Origin: JBBAEV01 sp041655735
GTDB lineage: Bacteria > Bacillota_I > Bacilli_A > RF39 > UBA660
Length of the DNA: 29,617 nt
Assembly: GCA_041655735.1 (NCBI GenBank)
Contig: JBBAEV010000010.1
Location: forward strand, 1 to 29,617
Reading direction: 5' to 3'
Made by a program: the position numbers and the translations under genes. This document shows, in pieces, positions 15,090 to 22,543 of the stretch (the first letter of the stretch is position 1; every line of letters begins with the position of its first letter). Below the pieces are notes generated by a model that saw nothing but the letters and a program-made list of their open reading frames with translations, searched no databases and was not told the origin of the DNA.

Positions 15090-16868
15090 ATGAAAAAAAG
15101 GAACATCGAAAAAGAATTAGAAAAAAGAACATTTAAAGAAATGTGGAAATATTTCAAAAAGGTAATGAAGATTGTCTATAGCATTGATAAGAAATCTGTT
15201 ATATTAGTAGCGTTATTTTGGGGCTTATCTGCTTTTTTTGCTCCTATTCATACATTTTTGTTAGCAAAAGTAATTAATGATGTATTAATATCAGAGTTCT
15301 CTATGGTGGTATTAATTATGTTTATTATTATGAGTCTTGCTTGGGTGCTTGTTGGTCCTTTAGGAGACTACTACAATATAATCTTACGACATAAAATAAA
15401 ATATCAGGTTGATCTTATGTTGCAGGGAAAACTAGACACTTTAAATATTGAAGATTTTCAAAATAAAGAATTATATGATAATATTGAGAGAGCTAGTAAC
15501 AGCAACTTCGAAGTTCCATTTGTTGTTACTGATTTTATGACCCTCCTTAATAAATCTATCAAAATGCTAGCCTATTTAGGTATGATAGTGCTTTGGAGGT
15601 GGTGGATATTTGCGATAATTTTTACAGTTAATGTGGTTGTTTTCATTAAAAAATATAAACTATTAAGATTAAGTTATGTTAAATATTGGGATTTAACAAC
15701 GGAACAAAGAAAAGCTAACTATTATTCATTTACGATGCGAAAAAAAGAATCAATGATAGAATTAAAAAGTTTAAATGCTTTTAAATACATTTTAGAGAAA
15801 TATCGGAGGATAAGATATAAAGTATTTAAAACTGGTATGGATGTATCCAAGAAAGAACTAAAAAATGAAATAGAAGTTAGAATAATGGATGAAATTATGG
15901 GCTTGATATTTTTAGTGTATTTAATTATTCAAGCTCTAGCGAAGAATATCTTGGTTGGTAGTTTATATGCTTATAATGTATCCATTAAACAAATTAGTTT
16001 TTTGATGAAAAATGTGACTGAGGAGCTCGCTATTATAAATATTAGATTATTAAATGCTAAAGAATTAGTTGATTTCTTAGAGCTTGATACAAATTATATT
16101 GATGGGGCTATGGAATTAAAAAAGATAAACACAATAGAATTTAAACATGTGTGGTTTAAATATCAAAATAACAAAAAATATGCTTTAAGAGATGTTAATT
16201 TAGTTATTAAAGATAATGATAAGATTGCGCTTATTGGTGAGAATGGTTGTGGGAAAACAACCTTAATGAAGTTATTAATGAAGATTCATGTTTCTACAAA
16301 AGGAAAGCTTCTTATTAATGGTATTGATATAAAAGAATATAATACTGAATCATTAAGAAATAAAATAACAATGTTATTTCAAGAGCTAACTATATATGAA
16401 GATACAGTAAGGGAAAATATTACTTTAGATAAAAAGAAAAAAGGTGTAGATAATGTTTTAGCGTCTGTTCCTTCCAAGAAATTTAAAGAAGAATTAAAAA
16501 ACATGCCAAAAGGAATTGATACAATTCTTGGTACTTGGTTTGGAGATGGCAATGAAATTTCTAAAGGGCAACAACAACGTCTTGCTTTAGCTAGAATATT
16601 TAATAGGGCTGATAGCGTACTACTTTTAGATGAACCTAATTCAGCGCTTGATCCAAAGGCTGAAAAAGAATTGTTTGAATATATTACCAATAATAAACAA
16701 GATAAAATTTGTATTCTTACTCTTCACGTTTTTACTAATATAAATCAATTAGATCGCATTGTAATGTTTGAAGAAGGCAAAATAATTGCTGAAGGTAGTC
16801 ATGAAGAACTATATAAGAAGTCTAAGGAATATAAAGAGTACTTTGATTTACAACAAATTTCTAAGTAA
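15090..16868 (+). CDS. ABC exporter, fused membrane and ATPase domains
   Basis: A half-transporter of 592 aa with an N-terminal membrane domain and a C-terminal nucleotide-binding domain; it should work as a dimer in the cytoplasmic membrane. Hydrophobic segments lie at about 36-60, 70-92, 155-190 and 265-290. The ATPase has Walker A GENGCGKTT (383-391), a Q-loop in LFQELTIYEDTVRENI, signature ISKGQQQRLALAR (490-502), Walker B LLLDEP with D514 and E515, and switch His546. The signature reads SKGQQ where LSGGQ is usual; all ATPase motifs otherwise look functional. The substrate is unknown: peptide, lipid and drug exporters share this architecture. The gene has its own promoter and an AGGGGGTG ribosome-binding site, and it interrupts the usual rpoC-rpsL synteny. 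Confidence 0.9.
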   Translation: MKKRNIEKELEKRTFKEMWKYFKKVMKIVYSIDKKSVILVALFWGLSAFFAPIHTFLLAKVINDVLISEFSMVVLIMFIIMSLAWVLVGPLGDYYNIILRHKIKYQVDLMLQGKLDTLNIEDFQNKELYDNIERASNSNFEVPFVVTDFMTLLNKSIKMLAYLGMIVLWRWWIFAIIFTVNVVVFIKKYKLLRLSYVKYWDLTTEQRKANYYSFTMRKKESMIELKSLNAFKYILEKYRRIRYKVFKTGMDVSKKELKNEIEVRIMDEIMGLIFLVYLIIQALAKNILVGSLYAYNVSIKQISFLMKNVTEELAIINIRLLNAKELVDFLELDTNYIDGAMELKKINTIEFKHVWFKYQNNKKYALRDVNLVIKDNDKIALIGENGCGKTTLMKLLMKIHVSTKGKLLINGIDIKEYNTESLRNKITMLFQELTIYEDTVRENITLDKKKKGVDNVLASVPSKKFKEELKNMPKGIDTILGTWFGDGNEISKGQQQRLALARIFNRADSVLLLDEPNSALDPKAEKELFEYITNNKQDKICILTLHVFTNINQLDRIVMFEEGKIIAEGSHEELYKKSKEYKEYFDLQQISK

Positions 16869-16908
16869 AATAAAAATGCTTTTAAGGTCTTCTTATTTTA
16901 AAAATTAA

Positions 16909-16917
16909 TGTTATACT
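16909..16917 (+). promoter_or_regulatory. Extended -10 promoter of the small membrane ORFs
   Basis: TGTTATACT is identical to the rlmB extended -10. No good -35 is seen. The expected start near 16924 leaves a leader of about 9 nt before ATG 16933. Confidence 0.55.
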
Positions 16918-16932
16918 AAAAATAGTAGTATT

Positions 16933-17100
16933 ATGAATAATAAAAAATATGATATAGAAAAAGATTTTGTTGTAAAGCTATTTGGAGGCATTATCTTAGT
17001 TACTTTTCTTTGTTATGTGGTTTTAGGAACTTTAATAGAAGAGTTTAAAAAGGAGCGTTATTATTTTGTTTTTTTTGTATTATTTCTCTTTTGCAAATGA
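16933..17100 (+). CDS. Small membrane protein, unknown (55 aa)
   Basis: I do not recognise this ORF. It encodes a charged N terminus (MNNKKYDIEKD), a hydrophobic span at about 16-34, a short charged loop with EEFKKE, and a second hydrophobic stretch at about 43-54. There is no ribosome-binding site; with the extended -10 nearby the mRNA would be almost leaderless. It ends in ATGA overlapping the next small ORF. A run of eight T (17069-17076) near its end would, with one extra base or a -1 slip, join it to the next ORF as one protein of about 99 aa. It may therefore be a real pair, a frameshifted single gene, or a sequencing artefact. Confidence 0.45.
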   Translation: MNNKKYDIEKDFVVKLFGGIILVTFLCYVVLGTLIEEFKKERYYFVFFVLFLFCK

Positions 17101-17231
17101 TAAGAAAAAGAAAAGTAGTGTTAAATAATCATCAAAAAGTAATAATATTAACGATAATATTAATGGTATTTTTAGGGATAATATCATTAATGCCTTTTTA
17201 TGAACTAATAAAAAAAGTATATTATTCATAA
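17097..17231 (+). CDS. Small membrane protein, unknown (44 aa)
   Basis: I do not recognise it. It starts at the ATGA overlap with the preceding 55-aa ORF. A basic N terminus (MIRKRKVVLNNHQK) precedes one hydrophobic helix at about 15-34, which would place the N terminus inside. Its frame is open upstream to 17049, so it could equally be the C-terminal half of a protein begun in the previous ORF. No own ribosome-binding site is visible, so expression would rely on translational coupling or frameshifting. Confidence 0.42.
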   Translation: MIRKRKVVLNNHQKVIILTIILMVFLGIISLMPFYELIKKVYYS

Positions 17232-17248
17232 AAAAGTATTATATTTTA

Positions 17249-17278
17249 TTGACATGCATATATTAAAAATGGTATATT
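17249..17278 (+). promoter_or_regulatory. Promoter of the str operon (rpsL-rpsG-fusA-tuf)
   Basis: TTGACA (17249-17254), 18 bp, TATATT (17273-17278) with an upstream TGG (extended -10). Both elements are strong. Transcription should start near 17285 and give a leader of about 88 nt. Confidence 0.85.
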
Positions 17279-17296
17279 AATAGAGCTTGGAATTAT

Positions 17297-17354
17297 AGTT
17301 TTGCTTTAGGCAAAACTTATTATTCTTTATAAAATGAAACACCGGGATGTGTGG
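17297..17354 (+). promoter_or_regulatory. Structured rpsL leader
   Basis: AGTTTTGC (17297-17304) pairs perfectly with GCAAAACT (17310-17317) over TTTAG. It has no following T run, so it is not a plain terminator. A second small hairpin, ACAC (17339-17342) with GTGT (17349-17352), lies just before the AAAGGAG ribosome-binding site. A role in ribosomal-protein feedback is possible but I cannot assign the element to a known leader family. Confidence 0.45.
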
Positions 17355-17372
17355 ATAGAAAGGAGTTTATAT

Positions 17373-17783
17373 ATGCCTACAATTAGCCAATTAGTAAGAA
17401 AAGGAAGAAGAAGAAAAACGAGATCTAGTAAATCACCTGTATTAGGATTTGGATGGGATAGTATTAATAAGAAAACTTCTTATTATAGTTCAGCTCAAAA
17501 ACGTGGTGTTTGTACACGTGTTAATACTGTTACACCTAAGAAACCAAACTCAGCATTACGTAAGATTGCTCGTGTTAAATTAAGTAATGGTAAAGAAGTT
17601 ACCGCGTATATACCAGGAATAGGACATAATCTACAAGAACATAGCGTTGTGTTACTTCGTGGGGGACGCGTTAAAGACTTAGTTGGTGTGCGTTATCATA
17701 TTATTAGAGGAACACTTGATACAGCGGGAGTTCAAAATCGTAAACAAGGTCGTTCTAAGTATGGTGCAAAAAGACCTAAATAA
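17373..17783 (+). CDS. rpsL: 30S ribosomal protein S12
   Basis: Decoding-centre protein, 136 aa, of the longer Gram-positive form with an insertion at about 21-38. The signature TPKKPNSALRK (54-64) keeps the lysine linked to streptomycin sensitivity. The second loop reads RVKDLVGVRYH: residue 104 is Val (GTT 17682-17684) where nearly all S12 proteins have Pro (E. coli Pro90). An in-frame ATG at 17334 is rejected because it lies in the leader hairpin region and AAAGGAG (17359-17365) points to ATG 17373. First gene of the str operon. Confidence 0.97.
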   Translation: MPTISQLVRKGRRRKTRSSKSPVLGFGWDSINKKTSYYSSAQKRGVCTRVNTVTPKKPNSALRKIARVKLSNGKEVTAYIPGIGHNLQEHSVVLLRGGRVKDLVGVRYHIIRGTLDTAGVQNRKQGRSKYGAKRPK

Positions 17784-17814
17784 TATATAAAAAGATTGGA
17801 AGGAGGATTTTATT

Positions 17815-18282
17815 ATGCGTAAGAGACAAGCAATAAAAAGAGATGTATTACCAGATCCTATATATAATTCAAAAATTATTACTAAATTAATTAATAATAT
17901 AATGTTGGATGGTAAAAAGGGAAAAGCACAAAAGATTTTAAATGATGCTTTTGAAATGATAAAAGAAAAAACTAATGAAAATCCTATAGATGTATTTAAA
18001 AAAGCATTAGAAAATATAAAACCGGCATTAGAAATAAGATCACGCCGTATCGGTGGAGCAAATTATGCTGTTCCGATAGAGGTTAATGATGAAAGGGCTC
18101 AAACTTTAGGGCTTCGTTGGTTAATACAACACGCTAGATCTAGAGCTGGTAAAGGATTAGTTGAAAAATTGGCAAATGAAATAATAGATGCTTCAGAGGG
18201 AACAGGTGGAGCAGTTAAGAAAAGAGAAGACACTCATCGAATGGCTGAAGCTAATAAGGCTTTTGCTCATTATCGTTGGTAA
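17815..18282 (+). CDS. rpsG: 30S ribosomal protein S7
   Basis: Primary assembly protein of the 30S head, binding 16S rRNA near the E site. 155 aa, normal length. Characteristic blocks are KRDVLPDPIYNSKIITKLIN near the start, IEVRS-like EIRSRRIGGANYAVPIEV in the middle, and the C-terminal HRMAEANKAFAHYRW. AAGGAGG lies before ATG 17815. In the str operon, 31 bp after rpsL. Confidence 0.97.
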   Translation: MRKRQAIKRDVLPDPIYNSKIITKLINNIMLDGKKGKAQKILNDAFEMIKEKTNENPIDVFKKALENIKPALEIRSRRIGGANYAVPIEVNDERAQTLGLRWLIQHARSRAGKGLVEKLANEIIDASEGTGGAVKKREDTHRMAEANKAFAHYRW

Positions 18283-18308
18283 TATATAAGTAGAAAGGAG
18301 TATAGCGT

Positions 18309-20381
18309 ATGGTTCGTACAACCCCGTTAGAAAAAATAAGAAATATTGGTATTATGGCACATATTGATGCGGGAAAAACTACTGCAACAGAACGTGTTTT
18401 ATACCATACAAAGGTAACACATAAAATTGGTGAAACTCATGATGGTGAAGCGCAGATGGACTGGATGGATCAAGAAAAAGAACGTGGTATTACTATTACT
18501 AGTGCTGCTACAACTGCATTTTGGAAGGGATACCGTTTTAATATAATAGATACCCCAGGGCATGTGGATTTTACTATTGAAGTTCATAGATCACTTCGTG
18601 TATTAGATGGAGCTGTGACTTTAATCGATGCTCAAGCTGGTGTTGAACCACAAACTGAAACAGTTTGGCGACAAGCTACTGAATTTAAAGTTCCAAGAAT
18701 TATTTTTGCGAATAAAATGGATAAAATGGGAGCCAATTTTGAATACAGTTTAAAAACTATAAAGGATCGTTTAGGCGTAAATGCAAAGCCTATTCAATGG
18801 CCAATTGGAGCTGAAGCAGATTTTAATGGTATTATTGATTTAATTGAAATGAAAGCCTATCAATATGATGGTGGTAAAGAAGAAGAAGTTAAAGAAATAG
18901 AAATACCTGAACATTTAAAAACAATTGTTGAACAAAAAAGATTAGAATTGATTGAAGCTGTATCTGAATATGATGACGATTTAATGATGGCATATTTAGA
19001 AGGAGAAGAAGTATCAATTGATTTAATTAAAAAAGCTATTAGAAATGGTACTTTAGCAGTACAGTTCTTTCCAGTAATGTGTGGTTCAGCTTTAAGTAAT
19101 ATGGGTATAAAATTATTACTTGACGCAGTTGTTGATTATTTGCCATCACCTACTGATGTAGAATCAATAAAAGGTACAGATTTAAACGGTAATGAAGCAG
19201 AAAGACATCCATCAGATAGTGAACCATTTAGTGCTTTAGCATTTAAAGTCATGACTGATCCATTTGTAGGAAGACTTACTTTCTTTAGAGTATATTCAGG
19301 TTCATTAAATAGTGGTTCATATATTTTGAATTCTTCAAAAAATAGTAAAGAAAGAATTGGTCGTATTCTTCAAATGCATGCGAATGATAGAAAAGAAATA
19401 GATGGAGTATTAGCTGGGGATATTGCAGCTGCAGTAGGACTTAAAAATACAACTACAGGAGATACTTTATGTGATGAAAAGAAGGCAGTAATTCTTGAGC
19501 CTATGGAATTTCCAGAACCCGTGATTAGTGTTGCGATAGAACCAAAATCACAAGCTGATCAAGATAAAATGGCTTTAGCTCTTCAAAAACTTGCGGAAGA
19601 AGATCCGACCTTTAGAACTAGTATTGATCATGAAACTGGGCAAACAGTTATATCTGGTATGGGAGAATTACACTTAGAAGTTCTTGTTGAAAGAATGAAA
19701 AGAGAGTTTAAAGTTGAAGCTACAGTTGGGAAACCACAAGTTGCTTATCGTGAAACAATTAAGGTTGCTGCTGATTGTGAAGGGAAATATATTAAACAAT
19801 CAGGAGGCCGTGGAAACTATGGGCATGTATGGATTAAATTTGAACCATATACAGAAGAAAATTACTTATTTGTTGATAAGATAGTTGGAGGATCGGTTCC
19901 TAGAGAATATATTCCAGTAGTTGATAAAGGATTACAAGAAGCATTATCAACTGGAATACTCGCGGGTTATCCAATGATAAATATTAAGGCGACATTATTT
20001 GATGGTTCATATCATGATGTTGATTCAAACGAAATGGCCTTTAAAATAGCTGCTTCTATGTCGTTAAAAGAAGCAAAGAAAAGATGTAGTCCAGTGTTAC
20101 TAGAGCCAATTATGGCTGTAGATGTAGTTGTTCCAGAAGAATATGTTGGAACAGTAATGGGTGATATAACAGCGCGTAGAGGATGTCCTACTGGACAAGA
20201 ATCAAGAGGTAACGCTATTATGTTATCTGCTAAGGTACCACTAGCCGAAATGTTTGGTTATGTAACAAGCCTTCGTTCTAATACGCAAGGTCGAGGAACA
20301 TCAACAATGATTTTTGATCATTATCAAGAAGTTCCAAAAAACATTGCTGAAGAGATAATCAAAAAAAATAGTGGAGAATAA
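18309..20381 (+). CDS. fusA: Elongation factor G
   Basis: GTPase that drives translocation of tRNAs and mRNA. 690 aa, normal length. G-domain motifs are intact: AHIDAGKTT (P loop), DTPGHVDF (G3), NKMDKMGAN (G4), and the switch I block ERGITITSAATT. Domain IV shows QSGGRGNYGHVW. AGAAAGGAG precedes ATG 18309, 26 bp after rpsG. A hairpin and possible internal promoter separate it from tuf. Confidence 0.98.
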   Translation: MVRTTPLEKIRNIGIMAHIDAGKTTATERVLYHTKVTHKIGETHDGEAQMDWMDQEKERGITITSAATTAFWKGYRFNIIDTPGHVDFTIEVHRSLRVLDGAVTLIDAQAGVEPQTETVWRQATEFKVPRIIFANKMDKMGANFEYSLKTIKDRLGVNAKPIQWPIGAEADFNGIIDLIEMKAYQYDGGKEEEVKEIEIPEHLKTIVEQKRLELIEAVSEYDDDLMMAYLEGEEVSIDLIKKAIRNGTLAVQFFPVMCGSALSNMGIKLLLDAVVDYLPSPTDVESIKGTDLNGNEAERHPSDSEPFSALAFKVMTDPFVGRLTFFRVYSGSLNSGSYILNSSKNSKERIGRILQMHANDRKEIDGVLAGDIAAAVGLKNTTTGDTLCDEKKAVILEPMEFPEPVISVAIEPKSQADQDKMALALQKLAEEDPTFRTSIDHETGQTVISGMGELHLEVLVERMKREFKVEATVGKPQVAYRETIKVAADCEGKYIKQSGGRGNYGHVWIKFEPYTEENYLFVDKIVGGSVPREYIPVVDKGLQEALSTGILAGYPMINIKATLFDGSYHDVDSNEMAFKIAASMSLKEAKKRCSPVLLEPIMAVDVVVPEEYVGTVMGDITARRGCPTGQESRGNAIMLSAKVPLAEMFGYVTSLRSNTQGRGTSTMIFDHYQEVPKNIAEEIIKKNSGE

Positions 20382-20383
20382 GT

Positions 20384-20421
20384 TCTAAACACTTGAAATT
20401 ATCTCAAGTGTTAGATAAAAT
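20384..20421 (+). promoter_or_regulatory. Hairpin and possible internal promoter between fusA and tuf
   Basis: AACACTTGA (20388-20396) pairs perfectly with TCAAGTGTT (20404-20412), extended by TCT/AGA around one bulged A. No T run follows, so it does not look like a terminator. TTGAAA (20393-20398) with TAAAAT (20416-20421) at 17 bp would form a promoter giving extra tuf mRNA; TATAAT also occurs at 20421-20426. Confidence 0.4.
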
Positions 20422-20448
20422 ATAATATATAAAAGGAGGAAGAAAAAA

Positions 20449-21633
20449 ATGGCAAAAGAAAAATTTGATCGTTCAAAACCACACGTAAATATTGGTACAA
20501 TTGGACATGTAGACCATGGGAAAACCACATTAACCGCAGCTATTACTGCAATTTTATCAAAACAAGGAAAGGCACAAGCAACAAAATATGATGAAATAGA
20601 TAAGGCACCTGAAGAAAAAGAACGTGGTATAACAATAAATACATCTCATGTTGAATATGAAACTGATAAACGTCATTATGCTCACGTTGATTGCCCAGGG
20701 CATGCTGATTATGTAAAAAATATGATTACTGGGGCAGCACAAATGGATGGAGCAATCTTAGTTGTTTCAGCAGCAGATGGTCCAATGCCTCAAACTCGTG
20801 AACATATTTTATTGTCACGTCAAGTTGGAGTGCCTCGTATGGTAGTATTCTTGAATAAGGTTGATATGGTTGATGACAAAGAATTGTTAGATTTAGTAGA
20901 AATGGAAGTTCGTGATTTATTAACTGAATATGGATACGAAGGACAAGAAACTCCAATAATTGCTGGATCTGCATTAAAAGCTCTTGAAGGTGACCCTGCA
21001 TATGAAGAAAATATTATCGAATTAATGAGTGCAATCGATGAATGGCTTCCAGAACCTACAAGAGAAACTGATAAACCATTCCTAATGCCTATCGAAGATG
21101 TATTTACTATCACAGGACGTGGAACAGTTGTTACTGGTCGTGTTGAACGTGGAATGATTAAAGTCAATGATGAAGTTGAAATTATAGGAATTAAACCTAC
21201 TAATAAAACAGTTGTTACTGGAATTGAAATGTTCCGTAAGCAATTAGATGACGCACAAGCAGGAGACAATGCGGGGTTATTACTTCGTGGTGTTGCAAGA
21301 GAAGATGTTGAACGAGGTCAAGTAATTGCTAAACCTGGTACTGTTACTCCACATAAGAAATTCAAGGCTGAAGTTTATGTATTGAGTAAAGAAGAAGGTG
21401 GACGTCATACTCCATTCTTCCCAAATTATCGCCCACAATTTTACTTCAGAACTACTGATGTTACTGGCGTAATTGAATTACCACAAGGTGTTGAAATGGT
21501 AATGCCAGGAGATAAAGTGGAAATGACTGTTGAGTTAATTGCGCCAATTGCTATTGAAAATGGTACTAACTTCTCTATCCGTGAAGGTGGAAGAACTGTT
21601 GGTGCTGGTGTAGTTAGTGAAATAATTGAATAA
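20449..21633 (+). CDS. tuf: Elongation factor Tu
   Basis: GTPase that delivers aminoacyl-tRNA to the ribosome; 394 aa. G motifs are GHVDHGKTT, DCPGHADY and NKVDMVDD. Domains 2 and 3 carry GRGTVVTGRVERG, GGRHTPFFPNYRPQFYFRT and the end REGGRTVGAGVVSEIIE. A very strong AAAGGAGGAAG site precedes the ATG, fitting high expression. Last gene of the str operon; a bidirectional terminator follows. Confidence 0.98.
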   Translation: MAKEKFDRSKPHVNIGTIGHVDHGKTTLTAAITAILSKQGKAQATKYDEIDKAPEEKERGITINTSHVEYETDKRHYAHVDCPGHADYVKNMITGAAQMDGAILVVSAADGPMPQTREHILLSRQVGVPRMVVFLNKVDMVDDKELLDLVEMEVRDLLTEYGYEGQETPIIAGSALKALEGDPAYEENIIELMSAIDEWLPEPTRETDKPFLMPIEDVFTITGRGTVVTGRVERGMIKVNDEVEIIGIKPTNKTVVTGIEMFRKQLDDAQAGDNAGLLLRGVAREDVERGQVIAKPGTVTPHKKFKAEVYVLSKEEGGRHTPFFPNYRPQFYFRTTDVTGVIELPQGVEMVMPGDKVEMTVELIAPIAIENGTNFSIREGGRTVGAGVVSEIIE

Positions 21634-21634
21634 T

Positions 21635-21662
21635 AAAAAAATACTCAAATGAGTATTTTTTT
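21635..21662. terminator. Bidirectional terminator between tuf and the ferritin-like gene
   Basis: ATACTC (21641-21646) pairs with GAGTAT (21651-21656). A seven-A run precedes and a seven-T run follows, so it reads as a terminator on both strands and serves the converging tuf and minus-strand gene. Confidence 0.88.
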
Positions 21663-22176
21663 ATATATATTTATTTAATGATTGCTCAAATAATTTAATA
21701 TGAACTTCTTCATCTAATATTATTCTTTTTAAGACATCTTGAATATATCGATCTTTAATAAGATTAATATCATTCAAGTAATTTTGAATTGCTTTTTTTT
21801 CGGTTTCTATACTATATTCTAATTGATTTTTAATATTATCTTTGTAAAAAATATATTTTCCTGACCAATAATTATTAGTATTATAGCCACCCCTATAAAC
21901 TGGTTTTTCTCCTAATAGAGTAATTAATTTTGCTAATATTTCTAAATGTAACATTTCAGTAATTGAAATGTTTTCAAAAAGTTCAGCAATTTCTTTATTT
22001 GTATCAGAAATAAAATAAGCGTATAAATATTGATTTATCGCAGACATTTCACTAACTATACCAGCATAATCATTCATTAATATTTCAGCATAGTATTTAT
22101 TTTTAGATTGTACCTTAATTGGTGGATAGAGTTCTTGGCTAGAATAACCAGGTCTTATATGTTCGTTATGTTCCAT
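21661..22176 (-). CDS. Ferritin-like diiron-type protein
   Basis: A 171-aa protein with the four-helix metal-carboxylate pattern: E43 in helix 1, E74-x-x-H77 (EMLH) in helix 2, E124 in helix 3, and E156-x-x-H159 (EEVH) in helix 4. This arrangement is shared by ferritin-like, rubrerythrin and manganese-catalase families. No Cys pairs for a rubredoxin domain are seen. The start YPPIKVQSKNKYYAEILMNDYAG resembles Firmicutes ferritin-like proteins related to spore-coat CotJC/manganese catalase. Likely roles are metal binding, storage or peroxide detoxification; which one cannot be told. GGAGG precedes the ATG. It converges with tuf and diverges from the DUF5661-like gene. Confidence 0.8.
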   Translation of the reverse strand: MEHNEHIRPGYSSQELYPPIKVQSKNKYYAEILMNDYAGIVSEMSAINQYLYAYFISDTNKEIAELFENISITEMLHLEILAKLITLLGEKPVYRGGYNTNNYWSGKYIFYKDNIKNQLEYSIETEKKAIQNYLNDINLIKDRYIQDVLKRIILDEEVHIKLFEQSLNKYI

Positions 22177-22187
22177 TTTTCCTCCTT

Positions 22188-22196
22188 TGGTATAAT
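22188..22196 (+). promoter_or_regulatory. Extended -10 promoter of the DUF5661-like gene
   Basis: TGGTATAAT is a perfect extended -10, with no clear -35. It overlaps the leader and ribosome-binding site of the divergent ferritin-like gene, so the two genes share a very compact 62-bp control region. Confidence 0.6.
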
Positions 22197-22238
22197 TTAT
22201 TCATATTGAATACTATATATTAATATAAAGGAGGTAAT

Positions 22239-22532
22239 ATGGATATTAAGAAAAGTTTTAATGAAAAAGAAGCAAGGATTATCGCAAATGAACTTGGAAT
22301 AGATTTTAACAAACAAAAATTTGACTTAGAACAGTTCAGAAAAGGTCTTGATGTTGAGTTAGAACATGGTAAAATAGATTTAAATACTAACGTATCATTT
22401 GATAAACCAATAATAACTGGTAAAATAGCACTTGCACATCTAAATGAGTTTCCTGATTATTATACAAGACTTGAAAAGATGGAAAAGGAAGCTCAAGAAT
22501 ATTGGAAAAAAGAAAATAAATCTACTAGTTAG
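22239..22532 (+). CDS. DUF5661 family protein
   Basis: A 97-aa soluble, charged protein. The pattern EARIIANELGIDF, then FDLEQFRKGLDVELEHG, then KIALAHLNEFPDYYTRLEKME matches what I recall of DUF5661, a short family found in many bacteria with no known function. Cysteine is absent; conserved-looking His and Glu residues (ELEHG, AHLNEF, DYYTRL) could bind a ligand or metal. AAAGGAGG lies 4 bp before ATG 22239. Being divergent from a ferritin-like gene may hint at a stress link, but that is only context. Confidence 0.75.
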   Translation: MDIKKSFNEKEARIIANELGIDFNKQKFDLEQFRKGLDVELEHGKIDLNTNVSFDKPIITGKIALAHLNEFPDYYTRLEKMEKEAQEYWKKENKSTS

Positions 22533-22543
22533 TAGATTTATTT
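22518..22543. terminator. Terminator shared by the DUF5661-like gene and femX
   Basis: AAATCTACTA (22518-22527) is the exact inverse complement of TAGTAGATTT (22530-22539), with T-rich sequence beyond on the plus strand and A-rich sequence on the other side. It overlaps the plus-gene stop codon and the last codons of the minus-strand gene. Confidence 0.7.

Noticed and set aside
16869..16908. Terminator after the ABC transporter gene
   Set aside because: Only AAAATAA with TTATTTT over a 19-nt loop could pair; too weak to call.
17334..17372. Longer S12 start at ATG 17334
   Set aside because: It lies in the leader and lacks a ribosome-binding site; MPTISQL at 17373 is the universal S12 start.
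20820..21269. 149-codon minus-strand open frame opposite tuf
   Set aside because: It is a complementary-strand shadow of tuf with a Ser/Thr/Ile/Pro-rich product and no family match that I recognise.
21570..21590. Ser in EF-Tu FSIREGG, where E. coli has Ala375 (a kirromycin-resistance position)
   Set aside because: FSIREGG is the normal sequence in Bacillus and other Firmicutes EF-Tu, so it is not unusual.
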